This document shows, in pieces, positions 34,111 through 42,411 of a DNA stretch of 64,000 nt. How positions within the stretch are numbered: the stretch's first letter is position 1; each line of letters begins with the position of its first letter. This stretch comes from an uncultured Bacteroidales bacterium (GTDB lineage Bacteria; Bacteroidota; Bacteroidia; Bacteroidales; F082): NCBI GenBank assembly GCA_905233685.1, contig CAJOEZ010000004.1, positions 1 to 64,000 of the forward strand, given 5' to 3'. A program made the position numbers and the translations under genes. The notes beneath the pieces were generated by a model. The model saw nothing but the letters and a program-made list of their open reading frames with translations, made no database searches and was not told where the DNA came from.

Positions 34111-35620
34111 GTCCACGCTTCTCGGGCATCTCGCCTGCTTCGGCGCCTATTGCATCTTCGGGTTCAACATCGTTTGCTGCAAGAACATCTCCAACGCCAA
34201 CGTGCTGACACCCATGGACTTGTTTTGCTTCAGAGCGACGGGAGCCACGGTGTTGTTTTGGCTCCTGTCACTTTTCATGCCGAAGGAAAAAGTGGACCTG
34301 AAAGACCTGCCTAAGATTTTCGTGGCTTCCATGCTTGGCCTTTTTCTTACGCAAATGAGCTTCCTGAAGGCCATCACCATGACGACCTCCATTGACCTGA
34401 GCATCGCCAACACCTGCACGCCCATCATGACCATGTTTGTGGCGGCCATTGCCTTGAAAGAACCCATCACTGCCAAGAAAATCGGCGGCGTACTAATTAG
34501 TTTAGCGGGCGTTTTATTCTTGATTTTCAACTCAGTAGGGTTGGGTGGCGGTGCTTCCGAAACGAAACCGTTGGGCATTGTGCTCACCATCATGAACGCC
34601 CTCACTTTTGCCCTGTATCTCGGCATCTTCCGCCCGCTGATTTCGAAATACAACGTGGTCACCTTCATGAAATGGATGTTCCTGTTTTCCATGTTGGTGG
34701 CCTTGCCGCTCAACATTAAAAGCTTGATACACACACCTTTTGCCCAAATGGAAAGCAAGGTGCTGTGGCAGGTGGCCTACGTGGTGGTTTTTGCCACTTT
34801 CATCGCGTATTTCCTCATTCCCGTAGGGCAGAAACGACTCCGTCCGACCTTGGTCAGCATGTATAATTATGTGCAGCCTATCATCGCCACGCTCATCAGC
34901 ATCGTCATCGGCTTGGACCATCTGACATGGAAGAAGTTGGTGGCTATGGTGCTGGTTTTCACGGGCGTTTGGGTGGTCAATCAGAGTCGGGCGGCGATAC
35001 CGGTTCATCATAGAACGAAAGCGATCGTTTTGCTGCTCATTGTCTTCGTTTCCTGCAAACACGTGTCGCAATACCAAACCAGCGACCTGCTTTTTGTGGA
35101 AGGAAGCACGGAAAGCGCGATGGATCAAGCCATTATGGGTAGCACGGGCAAGATGGTGCATGTCGGCATCATAGAGGTGGCCGGCGACAGCATTTTCGTT
35201 ATTGATGCGGCACCCAAAACGGGTGTTTCGCGTCGGACACTCCAAGCCTTTTTGGAGGCCCAAAAAGAGGAAAACGGAGCTTTGCCGAATCTGAAACATA
35301 CGCGCCTGAAAGATAACCGCGACGCGGCGGCTTTTGTAGCCAAGGCCAAAAGCCTTTGCGGTGCGGATTACGATTTCACTTTCTTGCCCGACAACGACAG
35401 CTACTATTGCAGTGAGTTGGTTTTTGAGTGCTATCAGCGCGACGGCAAGCCTGTTTTTGAGTCCGCCCCGATGAATTTCCGCAACACCGAGGGCGAGTTT
35501 GACCCATTTTGGGTGGAATTGTTCGCCAAACAAGGCATGGAAATCCCGCAAAACGTGTCGGGCACCAATCCTGATGCACTATTCCACAGCCCGATGTTGT
35601 TGGAAATCAAGGAGAAATAA
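34091..35620 (+). CDS. EamA/DMT transporter fused to YiiX-like papain-fold domain
   Basis: Residues 1-300 form a drug/metabolite transporter: two EamA repeats, ten helices, ending VLVFTGVWVVNQS. Residues from about 310 look like a separate lipoprotein: a hydrophobic stretch ends in a lipobox-like FVSC (Cys322), then a YiiX/YebB-type permuted NlpC/P60 domain follows with likely His357 (MVHVGI) and Cys440 (YYCSELVFECY). Such domains act on amide or lipid substrates in the envelope. The joined frame contains no stop, so an intact fusion is encoded; the buried signal would serve as an eleventh helix placing the enzyme outside. Alternatively the join arose by recent loss of a stop. The start overlaps the nitroreductase gene by 20 nt. 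Confidence 0.8.
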   Translation: MSIGSNKSTLLGHLACFGAYCIFGFNIVCCKNISNANVLTPMDLFCFRATGATVLFWLLSLFMPKEKVDLKDLPKIFVASMLGLFLTQMSFLKAITMTTSIDLSIANTCTPIMTMFVAAIALKEPITAKKIGGVLISLAGVLFLIFNSVGLGGGASETKPLGIVLTIMNALTFALYLGIFRPLISKYNVVTFMKWMFLFSMLVALPLNIKSLIHTPFAQMESKVLWQVAYVVVFATFIAYFLIPVGQKRLRPTLVSMYNYVQPIIATLISIVIGLDHLTWKKLVAMVLVFTGVWVVNQSRAAIPVHHRTKAIVLLLIVFVSCKHVSQYQTSDLLFVEGSTESAMDQAIMGSTGKMVHVGIIEVAGDSIFVIDAAPKTGVSRRTLQAFLEAQKEENGALPNLKHTRLKDNRDAAAFVAKAKSLCGADYDFTFLPDNDSYYCSELVFECYQRDGKPVFESAPMNFRNTEGEFDPFWVELFAKQGMEIPQNVSGTNPDALFHSPMLLEIKEK

Positions 35621-35659
35621 AAAATCTCAAAAAACGCATCAGTGTATTAAAACTTTTCC

Positions 35660-35667
35660 TACTTTTG
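35660..35667 (+). promoter_or_regulatory. -7 box for the AbrB-like/acyltransferase pair
   Basis: TACTTTTG followed by CCGC lies 37 nt before the ATG at 35705. A matching -33 box is not evident. Confidence 0.4.
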
Positions 35668-35704
35668 CCGCAAAATATGAATTTTCACACAAATCAAATT
35701 TATT

Positions 35705-35908
35705 ATGTTAGCAGAACAAGGAAAATACATTTTCGGCGTAGTGAAAGTGGGCGACCGGGGACAAATCGTCATCCCGAAGGAGGCCCGCGAGGTTTACGGC
35801 ATCAAGGCGGGCGACAGCCTGTTGGTGCTTGGCGATTCAAAAGGCATGGCCATTTTGAAGACTGAGATTTTTCAAGACAAAATCGATGAAATGTTAGGAG
35901 GAAACTGA
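35705..35908 (+). CDS. AbrB/MazE-type swapped-hairpin DNA-binding protein
   Basis: A 67-aa protein with the SpoVT-AbrB motif (GVVKVGDRGQIVIPKEAREVYGIKAGDSLLVLGDSKGMAILK), a DNA-binding beta-barrel formed by a dimer. No toxin gene is adjacent, so it is more likely a transcription regulator than an antitoxin. Its stop lies 2 nt before the acyltransferase start, so the two genes are probably cotranscribed and it may control that operon. Confidence 0.85.
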   Translation: MLAEQGKYIFGVVKVGDRGQIVIPKEAREVYGIKAGDSLLVLGDSKGMAILKTEIFQDKIDEMLGGN

Positions 35909-35910
35909 CG

Positions 35911-37038
35911 ATGGAACGCAAGCATTTTTTGGACAATATCCGCTGGGTGACGGTGCTTTTGGTGCTGTTTTACCACGTCATTTATTTCTACAACAACAAG
36001 GGCGTGTTTGGCGGCATTGGCGGTTTCGGCGATTATCCTGAATGTCGTCAGTATCAGGATGTTGTGATGTATATCCTTTATCCTTGGTTTATGCCGCTGC
36101 TGTTCCTTCTGGCGGGCATCGGTTCCCGTTATGCGCTGCAAAAGCAATCAGCCAAGGAGTGGTTCAAGGCACGCACCCGCAAACTGTTGGTACCGAGCAC
36201 GATAGGACTTTTCGTATTCCACTGGATGGTTGGCTATTTCAACACCCTTGTGGCTTCAAGACAAGGTGTGTTTGACGGTATGCCCGCGATAGCAAAATAT
36301 TTAATGATGGCAGTTAGTGGAACGGGACCGTTGTGGTTTATCCAAGTGCTGTGGTTGCTGTGTTTGGTGCTGTTGCTCGTGAGAGCTGTCGATAGCAAGG
36401 ACAAGTTGTATAGTTTATGTGGTAAAGCCAATTATGTAGTAATCATTTTGCTAGGTGTGCTGTTTTGGGTTGGTGAACAAACGCTAATCAAGAATCCCCG
36501 CCCAGAGTCGTTGGACGGCCTTTTAAATTTGTATAAGCCGTTTTTCTACTTGGTTCCCTTCCTGTTGGGCTATTTCGTTTTTGCCCACGACGAGGTTCAG
36601 GACAAGCTGGAAAAGGCTTGGATTCCGCTGATGGTCTGCGCAGTCGTCTCAGGCACAGTGCTGATTATCACCACTTTCGGACAGGATAACACTTCGCCGC
36701 AATATTTGGGCAGCCCGCTCAACTGTCTCTACAGTTGGCTGATGTGCCTCGCGATGATGGCCTGGTTCAAGGCCCGCTTTAACCACACTGGAGCTTTCGC
36801 AGGCTATATGACACGCAACAGTTTCGGTATCTATGTGGTTCATTATCTGGTCATTGCCGCCTTGGGCTATATGATGAAAGTGCACACCAACATAACCCCA
36901 TGGATGCAGTACGTCATCCTTTTTGTGGCCGTAATGACCATTCCATTCCTTTTGAATGAAATCATTAAGAGGATTCCGTTTATCAGGTGGTGTGTGTTGG
37001 GAATTAAAAAGGATAAAACAAAGGGTTCAGCCGATTGA
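35911..37038 (+). CDS. Acyltransferase 3 family membrane protein
   Basis: A 375-aa integral membrane O-acyltransferase with about ten helices. The start RKHFLDNIRWVTVLLVLFYHVIYFY includes the catalytic-type His of the family (FYHV), and RTRKLLVPSTIGLF matches the conserved RxxR region. These enzymes acetylate or acylate surface polysaccharide, lipid or small molecules; the acceptor is unknown. The last 45 or so nt of the gene are repeated downstream near 37607, as part of a tandem duplication. Confidence 0.85.
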   Translation: MERKHFLDNIRWVTVLLVLFYHVIYFYNNKGVFGGIGGFGDYPECRQYQDVVMYILYPWFMPLLFLLAGIGSRYALQKQSAKEWFKARTRKLLVPSTIGLFVFHWMVGYFNTLVASRQGVFDGMPAIAKYLMMAVSGTGPLWFIQVLWLLCLVLLLVRAVDSKDKLYSLCGKANYVVIILLGVLFWVGEQTLIKNPRPESLDGLLNLYKPFFYLVPFLLGYFVFAHDEVQDKLEKAWIPLMVCAVVSGTVLIITTFGQDNTSPQYLGSPLNCLYSWLMCLAMMAWFKARFNHTGAFAGYMTRNSFGIYVVHYLVIAALGYMMKVHTNITPWMQYVILFVAVMTIPFLLNEIIKRIPFIRWCVLGIKKDKTKGSAD

Positions 37039-37048
37039 CTGAACCCTC
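37018..37048 (-). terminator. Terminator of lipoprotein copy 1
   Basis: Perfect arms agggttcag / ctgaaccct, with T-rich sequence on the minus-strand side. The hairpin also overlaps the acyltransferase stop. Confidence 0.7.
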
Positions 37049-37069
37049 TGCGATACACCCAATGAGAAA

Positions 37070-37546
37070 TCAAAAGTCTTGCTCTTCGGTAAAATGCAGA
37101 CGATCGGGATGTTCTGCAATGAGTTCAATGAATTTTTCTTTCTTAAATGCATTAATAGTACCAGACGGAATAATAAAGTCAATACCAATTCCATGTACCT
37201 TTCCAAAAACCACCGTGTCAGGAAGATTCGCTTCGTTGAAGGTATACGTGGCATCCATCTTGGCGTGGAAAGGAAACGTGACTTCGATGGACTTCGTCCA
37301 AGGCAACGTGGCATCGTTTTCGGTGACCGACTGGCCGTTGGCATCGGTGTAGGCCACGTTCACCTTAAAGCAAGGTGAAACTACATTATTGCCTGCAATA
37401 GTCTTATTGTCAATTTTATAAATCAAAGTATGTGTGGTGGGGGTGGGGGTCGGCTCAGGTTGAGGAGTTGGTTCAGGCTTTTTGCATCCCGTGAGCATCA
37501 TGCCACCGACAAGAAGGGTGGCGAGCAAAATCGTTACTTTTTTCAT
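37070..37546 (-). CDS. Small lipoprotein, tandem copy 1
   Basis: A 158-aa lipoprotein (MKKVTILLATLLVGGMMLTGC) with a Lys-Pro-Glu/Pro-Thr repeat linker and a beta-rich domain (LIYKIDNKTIAG, SPCFKVNVAYTDANGQSVTEN, LPWTKSIEVTFPFHAKM). I do not recognise the family. It is a clear paralogue of the gene at 37712-38179: signal, linker and the Cys-containing core are nearly the same, while the C-terminal third has diverged. It probably sits on the outer membrane. Confidence 0.75.
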   Translation of the reverse strand: MKKVTILLATLLVGGMMLTGCKKPEPTPQPEPTPTPTTHTLIYKIDNKTIAGNNVVSPCFKVNVAYTDANGQSVTENDATLPWTKSIEVTFPFHAKMDATYTFNEANLPDTVVFGKVHGIGIDFIIPSGTINAFKKEKFIELIAEHPDRLHFTEEQDF

Positions 37547-37654
37547 TTTTCTAAAGTTTTAGTTAGTTAATTCAGTTAAATGTTTGTTGATAGTGTTTTT
37601 TAAGGGAGGATTTCGTTTATTAGGTGGTGTGTGTTGGGAATCAAAAAGAGGGAA

Positions 37655-37690
37655 ACAGAGGGTTCAGCCGACTGACTGAACCCTTTGCGT
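37655..37690 (-). terminator. Terminator of lipoprotein copy 2
   Basis: Same arms as in copy 1 (agggttcag / ctgaaccct) within a duplicated context. Confidence 0.65.
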
Positions 37691-37711
37691 TACACCTAAT
37701 GAAATGAGAAA

Positions 37712-38179
37712 TCAAAAGTCTTTCTCTTTGGTAAACTGCAAATGTTCGGGATGATCTGCAAGGTACTCAAGGAATTTTTGTTTACTAAGGCCACCCATGC
37801 TAGCCGCATCTTCCCAAGGATTGTCTAAACCAATTCCAATGCATTTTCCAAAATACACATAGTCTGGAAGATCAGCTTCATTGAAGGTATATGCACCCTC
37901 CATCTTGGCGTGGAAAGGAAGCGTGACTTCGATGGACTTCGTCCAAGGCAACGTGGCATTGTTTTCGGTGATTGACTGGCCATTGGCATCGGTGTAGGTC
38001 ACGTTCACCTTAAAGCAAGGTGACATTACCATATCGAGATATGTATTGTTAATTGAGTAAACCACGGTATGTTTGGTGGGTGTCGGCTCTGGTTCCGGAG
38101 TTGGTTCGGGTTTTTTGCAACCCGTGAGCATCATGCCACCGATAAGAAGGGTGGCGAGCAAAAACGATACTTTTTTCAT
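37712..38179 (-). CDS. Small lipoprotein, tandem copy 2
   Basis: A 155-aa paralogue of copy 1 with the same lipobox (MMLTGC), proline-rich linker and core SPCFKVNVTYTDANGQSITEN-LPWTKSIEVTLPFHAKM. The C-terminal part (IGIGLDNPWEDAASMGGLSKQKFLEYLADHPEHLQFTKEKDF) differs more from copy 1. It is probably the older copy, because the remnant at 37607 shows the duplication joined the acyltransferase end to it. Function unknown. Confidence 0.75.
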   Translation of the reverse strand: MKKVSFLLATLLIGGMMLTGCKKPEPTPEPEPTPTKHTVVYSINNTYLDMVMSPCFKVNVTYTDANGQSITENNATLPWTKSIEVTLPFHAKMEGAYTFNEADLPDYVYFGKCIGIGLDNPWEDAASMGGLSKQKFLEYLADHPEHLQFTKEKDF

Positions 38180-38277
38180 TTTTCTAAGGTTTTAGTTAAA
38201 TTAGTTAAATGTTTGTTGATAGTATTTTTTAGGTGTAACTTGTTTTTCTGTCGAGGTTTTAGGAAAACAGCGTACTG

Positions 38278-38538
38278 TTATTCCTCCTTGCGCTTCTTGC
38301 CCACAAGGTAAGCCGCGCCAAGGCCCATCAACACGGCGATGCCGCTGCCCAAAGGAGCGTCTTGGTCGTTTCCTGAGCCGTGATCAGCAGGCAGTATCAG
38401 ACTGCCGTCGCGATAGTAGTAGTCGTCTGAGGCTTCTTCAAGGACGGCACCGCGTTCAAAGAGGCCGCCGCCTTGTTGCGCCATGGCGCCAAGGGCCAGG
38501 GCGAGGACGATTGCAAAGGTTAAGGTCAGTTTTTTCAT
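38278..38538 (-). CDS. Small secreted protein with C-terminal sorting-like signal
   Basis: An 86-aa protein with a signal peptide (MKKLTLTFAIVLALALGAMAQ), a short acidic/Tyr-rich middle (EEASDDYYYRDGS) and a tripartite C-terminus. The tail has a PLGSG motif, a hydrophobic helix and a basic end (KKRKEE). That layout resembles LPXTG or PEP-CTERM sorting signals, though the motif is different. It lies 20 nt after the LRR gene on the same strand, so it is likely cotranscribed with it. Function unknown. Confidence 0.65.
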   Translation of the reverse strand: MKKLTLTFAIVLALALGAMAQQGGGLFERGAVLEEASDDYYYRDGSLILPADHGSGNDQDAPLGSGIAVLMGLGAAYLVGKKRKEE

Positions 38539-38558
38539 TTTATGTGTTGTTTTGTTGT

Positions 38559-41500
38559 TTATCTAATCACCGTTTTCTGTGTCTTCACGTCATTGCCGTT
38601 GATCAAACGCAGCACGTACACGCCAGGTGTCATTCCCGCCGTAGGGACACACCGTGTGTGTCCGCCAACTGAAACCACCACGCGACCTGTCACGTCAACG
38701 ATTTGCAATGTGGCATCGGCGGTGGCATCCGTGAGGACGATTTCGCCGTTGCTGATGTAGGCAAAGGCCGCATCGTCGCCGTCAGTGTCCTCGCTGACCG
38801 AATTGGTGCTGAACACCAAGCGGAAACGCGAGGCGTAGTCCGTCGTCTTGGCATTGAACGTGTAATCAGGCGTTTGAAGCAAATCAATGTCTGCGCCAGT
38901 CATATTATCAATAAGGTGCAGATATTCCATCTCCACATCCTCGGGATTCACGCTGAGGGTGTATTCCCCGTTCTTCGTGGCTTTGAAGTTGAGCGGAAGC
39001 TCACCCGTCTTGGCGGCGCAGGTGATGGCATAGTCTTCACCGTTCTGCGGGATGTAGATTTGGGCGTTGTCGCCAAAGCGGAATTTGGGCAATGTCGTGC
39101 CTTCGTTGAAACTGACAATGGCATTGTCAATCCGGCTAGCGCCGCGCGTGTTGGCCTCGGCGAGGACGACTTGCAGACTGCCGTTGCTTGGGGCGGATGA
39201 AGCCGCTGGAGCGGCTTTGGTGAACTTCACCGTCTCGTTTGCCGTACCTTCCGCCTTCACGACGATGCCCGTGCAGGGCGCAATGGCACCGCTTGTCCTA
39301 GCCTCAACGTTACGACCGTTAATCACATAGTAAGACTTGTTGGCATTGGCGTTGAAGGGGAACGGGTTGCCCACGAGGTTCCATCCTTTGCCTTCCTTGG
39401 TGAGTGGGATAGAAACGCCTTCCGCGACATAGGGCTGCATCGTGCCGCTGAAGCTGATGGTCGTGCCTGCTTCGTTGGCGTAGAGATAGCCTTGCTTGGG
39501 CTTGATTTTAAAGGCGTGGTTCTTGTAGTTTCTCCAATAGTTGTGTTTCTCGTCGAGATAGTAAAGGTCATAAACGGTTCCGCCCGAAGGGATGAGGCCG
39601 CTGACTGTGCTGGCCGTGAGGCTCTCCGTGACAGGCGAGGCAATGAAATTCCAGCCGTCGTTGCCGCTGGTGTAAGCCGCGATGTCTTTCTGGACCGTGC
39701 CGCTGAAGGGGATGCCGCTCTTCACTTGGCCGCCATCCTCCACCACTAACTTCGAAGCGTTCTCAATATGCACGCCGTAAGTGGTAGTGAGCGCCTTACC
39801 GTCGTTTACGGTGAGCACCTTTTCATTGTCGGCGATATACACGTACAGCACATTGGCGGTATCCACGTCCAAATGGCAATTGCTAACGAGGCATACCACA
39901 TCGCTTGCTGTAGGAAGCGCTCCTTGATACCAGTTCTCAACGCCCGACCAGAGATTGTCGTAGGCCTCTTCAAATGTGTATTGCTCTTTCCGATTGGTGA
40001 AGTTGCTCCATCCTGTGGCATTTTGATATTTTCCTTTCGTGTTGAATGGCACATAGAATGGGATGTTGTAGTTCATACCCTCGAAGGAATCGGAATTTGC
40101 CGTTGCCGGATTTTGGTAGCGTTCCGCAATCAACGCTGTGAAGCCGCTGCAGTTTTGGAAAGCCTTATAGCCGATTGTAGTCACGGAATTACCAATAGTC
40201 AAGCTGCCCGTGAAGCCGCTGCAGCCGTTGAAAGCCGAATTGTCGATTGTTGTCACGGAATTCGGGATGACCAGACTGCCCGTGAAGCTGCTGCATTGGT
40301 AGAAAGCATAAAAGCTGATTGTATTCACGGAATTCGGGATGACCAGACTGCCCGTAAAGCCGCTGCATTGGTAGAAAGCATAACTGCCGATTGTTGTCAC
40401 GGAATTCGGGATAGCAAGGCTGCCATTGAAGCCGTTGCAGCCGTAGAAAGCCGCTTCGCCAATTGTTGTCACGGAATCCGGGATGACCAGACTGCCCGTG
40501 AAGCCGCTGCAGCCGTTGAAAGCCGAATCGCCAATTGTTGTCACGGAATTCGGGATGACCAGACTGCCCGTGAAGCTGCTGCAGCCGTTGAAAGCTCCAT
40601 AGCCGATTGTTGTCACGGAATTACCAATAGTCAAGCTGCCCGTGAAGCCGCTGCAGTGGTTGAAAGCCCCATCGCCGATTATTGTCACGGAATTCGGGAT
40701 GACCAGACTGCCCGTGAAGCCGCTGCAGTAGTTGAAAGCCCTTTCGCCGATTGTTGTCACGGAATTACCAATAGTCAAGCTGCCATTGAAGCCGCTGCAG
40801 CCGCGGAAAGCATAACTGCCGATTGTCGTCACGGAATCCGGGATGACCAGACTGCCCGTGAAGCCGCTGCAGTCGTGGAAAGCATAATTGCCGATATAGT
40901 TTAAACCGCTAGGCAAAAGCAAATTTTCAGTTACGTTAGGACTATTCCTGAAGGCATAATCCGGAATCCTTGTCACATTGCTGCCAATAACCACTTGGGT
41001 GATAGCTGATGCCTCACCGCTTGTGTTACTTGAAAACACCGAGTAAGTCTGTTTGTTGTAAGCAGTCTGCATACTAGTGCAATTCACCGCATTGAAATTG
41101 ACTGTTTCCAAAGCTGGACAATTCCAGAAGGCATAACCACCAATAGTGGCAACACTTTCCCCTATGGTCACCGAGGGTAATTGGGAACATCCATAAAATG
41201 CATATTGTCCTATCGATGTCACAGAATTGGGAATGTTAAGTGCTGCTGAAAGGCCTGAGCAATCACGAAAGGCAGATTCACCAATAGTGGCAACACTTTC
41301 TCCTATGGTCACCGAGGGTAATTGGGAACATCCATAAAATGCATATTGTCCTATCGATGTCACAGAATTAGGAATGGTAAGTGTTGTTGCTGGTTTAAGG
41401 CCTGAGCAATTATAAAAAGCATAGTCTCCGATGGATTGCAAACCGCTACCTTCTTGAATGTGCATCACCGGCATGCTGTTGCAGCCATAGAAGGCATAGT

Positions 41501-41861
41501 TGCCAATTTCTGTAACTGAAGAACAAATACCCAAACCGTTAATAATGTTGCTAGCATTATAAAAAGCATAATCAGGAATCCTTGTCACATTGCTGCCAAT
41601 AACCACTTTCGTAATAGCTGGTGCCGCACCGCTTGTGTTGCTTGAAAACACCGAGTAAGTATTGGCGTTGTATGTAGTCTGCATACTAGTGCAATTCACC
41701 GCATTGAAATTGACTGTTCCCAAAGCTGGACAATTCCAGAAGGCTTGGCTGCCTATCGAAGTCACATTGTCTGGAATGGTCACTTGGGTCAATGCGGTAC
41801 AGCCATAAAAAGCTTGCTCTACTAAAGAAGTCACATTGTCTGGAATGGTCACTTGGGTCAA
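38559..41861 (-). CDS. BspA-like leucine-rich-repeat T9SS protein, main fragment
   Basis: More than 20 BspA-type LRR units of 23 residues (pattern GSLVIPNSVTTIGxxAFxGCSGFT) run to about residue 605. A linker and beta-rich stalk follow, then a T9SS sorting domain ending YVLRLINGNDVKTQKTVIR. Related surface proteins bind fibronectin and other host or bacterial proteins. The ATG at 41861 is not the real start: the signal peptide lies in a second frame upstream (41686-42165), separated by one extra base near 41892. A palindrome at 38641 adds residues to the sorting domain. The 3' neighbour at 38278 is probably cotranscribed. Confidence 0.85.
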   Translation of the reverse strand: MTQVTIPDNVTSLVEQAFYGCTALTQVTIPDNVTSIGSQAFWNCPALGTVNFNAVNCTSMQTTYNANTYSVFSSNTSGAAPAITKVVIGSNVTRIPDYAFYNASNIINGLGICSSVTEIGNYAFYGCNSMPVMHIQEGSGLQSIGDYAFYNCSGLKPATTLTIPNSVTSIGQYAFYGCSQLPSVTIGESVATIGESAFRDCSGLSAALNIPNSVTSIGQYAFYGCSQLPSVTIGESVATIGGYAFWNCPALETVNFNAVNCTSMQTAYNKQTYSVFSSNTSGEASAITQVVIGSNVTRIPDYAFRNSPNVTENLLLPSGLNYIGNYAFHDCSGFTGSLVIPDSVTTIGSYAFRGCSGFNGSLTIGNSVTTIGERAFNYCSGFTGSLVIPNSVTIIGDGAFNHCSGFTGSLTIGNSVTTIGYGAFNGCSSFTGSLVIPNSVTTIGDSAFNGCSGFTGSLVIPDSVTTIGEAAFYGCNGFNGSLAIPNSVTTIGSYAFYQCSGFTGSLVIPNSVNTISFYAFYQCSSFTGSLVIPNSVTTIDNSAFNGCSGFTGSLTIGNSVTTIGYKAFQNCSGFTALIAERYQNPATANSDSFEGMNYNIPFYVPFNTKGKYQNATGWSNFTNRKEQYTFEEAYDNLWSGVENWYQGALPTASDVVCLVSNCHLDVDTANVLYVYIADNEKVLTVNDGKALTTTYGVHIENASKLVVEDGGQVKSGIPFSGTVQKDIAAYTSGNDGWNFIASPVTESLTASTVSGLIPSGGTVYDLYYLDEKHNYWRNYKNHAFKIKPKQGYLYANEAGTTISFSGTMQPYVAEGVSIPLTKEGKGWNLVGNPFPFNANANKSYYVINGRNVEARTSGAIAPCTGIVVKAEGTANETVKFTKAAPAASSAPSNGSLQVVLAEANTRGASRIDNAIVSFNEGTTLPKFRFGDNAQIYIPQNGEDYAITCAAKTGELPLNFKATKNGEYTLSVNPEDVEMEYLHLIDNMTGADIDLLQTPDYTFNAKTTDYASRFRLVFSTNSVSEDTDGDDAAFAYISNGEIVLTDATADATLQIVDVTGRVVVSVGGHTRCVPTAGMTPGVYVLRLINGNDVKTQKTVIR
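38641..38663. repeat. Diverged REP family B palindrome in LRR sorting domain
   Basis: gtagggacacaccgtgtgtg then tcc has the layout of the family B element but a different arm (ggacacac/gtgtgtcc). On the minus strand it is read as GGHTRCVPT within the sorting domain. Confidence 0.55.
40140..40890 (-). repeat. Coding 69-bp tandem repeats of LRR units
   Basis: About eleven 69-bp units encode the most uniform LRRs. Shared words such as gttgtcacggaattcggg recur in most units. They are coding and show no spacer structure. Uniformity suggests recent expansion or gene conversion. Confidence 0.8.
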
Positions 41862-42165
41862 TGCGGTACAGCCATAAAAAGCTTGCTCTACTTAAAGAAG
41901 TCAAGGAAGTGAAGTACTGCAGCTCGTTGAACTTTGTGATGGTGGTGTTGCCTTTGAACACCGTGCCAATGCTCGTCACAACGGCAGCCTCGTCATAGCT
42001 CAGATTGCCATCGCCGCTGGTATCCCAGTGAGCCACACAGATGGCTTTCACGTTGGTATCGGCGAAAGTGATGTCTTGGGCGAAAAGCCCAGTTCCTGAA
42101 GCGCCCATGGATAGGGCGACGATTAGCGCCAGGAGGCGCGGTTTAAGATGTAGATGTTTTGTCAT
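41686..42165 (-). pseudogene. BspA-like LRR protein, N-terminal fragment (frameshifted)
   Basis: The true beginning of the LRR gene: a long signal peptide (MTKHLHLKPRLLALIVALSM...LFAQ), an EF-hand-like loop DTSGDGNLSYDE and the first LRR-like segment, in frame to about 41893. After the extra base the frame reads nonsense (SRASFLWLYRIDPS twice). Removing one A of the minus-strand run restores TSLVEQAFYGC and joins the main fragment, giving about 1,200 aa. The slip may be phase variation or a sequencing or assembly error. Confidence 0.8.
41762..41900 (-). repeat. 69-bp LRR repeat pair containing the slip
   Basis: Two near-identical units begin at 41762 and 41831. The second has one extra T (ctacttaaag versus ctactaaag), making it 70 bp and shifting the frame of the LRR gene. 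Confidence 0.85.
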
Positions 42166-42411
42166 TTTATTATTATTTAAATCTGTTTTTCATTTTTTGA
42201 TTGTTTATTTTAAATATTCAAATCCTTTTTAAAAGAGCGGCTAAAGTAGATAAAGCGGCAAAAACCGATGTTTCACTGCTTGAAAACTTTGTACGATGGT
42301 TTGAAAACACTTTGAGTCAATAAGTTACAAAGATATGTAAAGCGGCAAAAAACAATGTTTCACGGCTTGAAAACTTTGTATGATGGTTTGAAAACGCTTT
42401 GTGTCAATAAG
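42166..42411. other. Intergenic region with promoter of the LRR gene
   Basis: The LRR gene is on the minus strand and reads away from this 246-nt gap, while the regulator gene on the same strand ends here. The gap holds one and most of a second copy of an 87-bp repeat. A minus-strand TACTTTAG near 42243-42250 resembles a -7 box. Confidence 0.35.

Larger units (their letters stand above)
36970..37606. repeat. Tandem duplication, unit 1
   Basis: The unit contains the last 69 nt of the acyltransferase gene, a hairpin terminator and one small lipoprotein gene with its upstream region. The same order recurs in unit 2 with a 637-bp period. Confidence 0.8.
37607..38232. repeat. Tandem duplication, unit 2
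   Basis: The unit starts with a decayed copy of the acyltransferase 3' end (cgtttattaggtggtgtgtg), followed by the same hairpin and a second lipoprotein gene. Similarity to unit 1 fades after the shared upstream region near 38232. Confidence 0.8.

Noticed and set aside
35705..35908. Toxin-antitoxin module
   Set aside because: The AbrB/MazE-like gene has no adjacent toxin; the next gene is a membrane acyltransferase.
39768..40904. Plus-strand frame of 378 aa with repeated CCHGIRDDQTAREAAA
   Set aside because: It is the antisense shadow of the LRR repeats; the regularity comes from the 69-bp DNA repeat.
40140..41900. Regular repeats resembling a CRISPR array
   Set aside because: The 69-bp period equals 23 codons of LRR, the units are coding throughout, and there are no unique spacers or cas genes.
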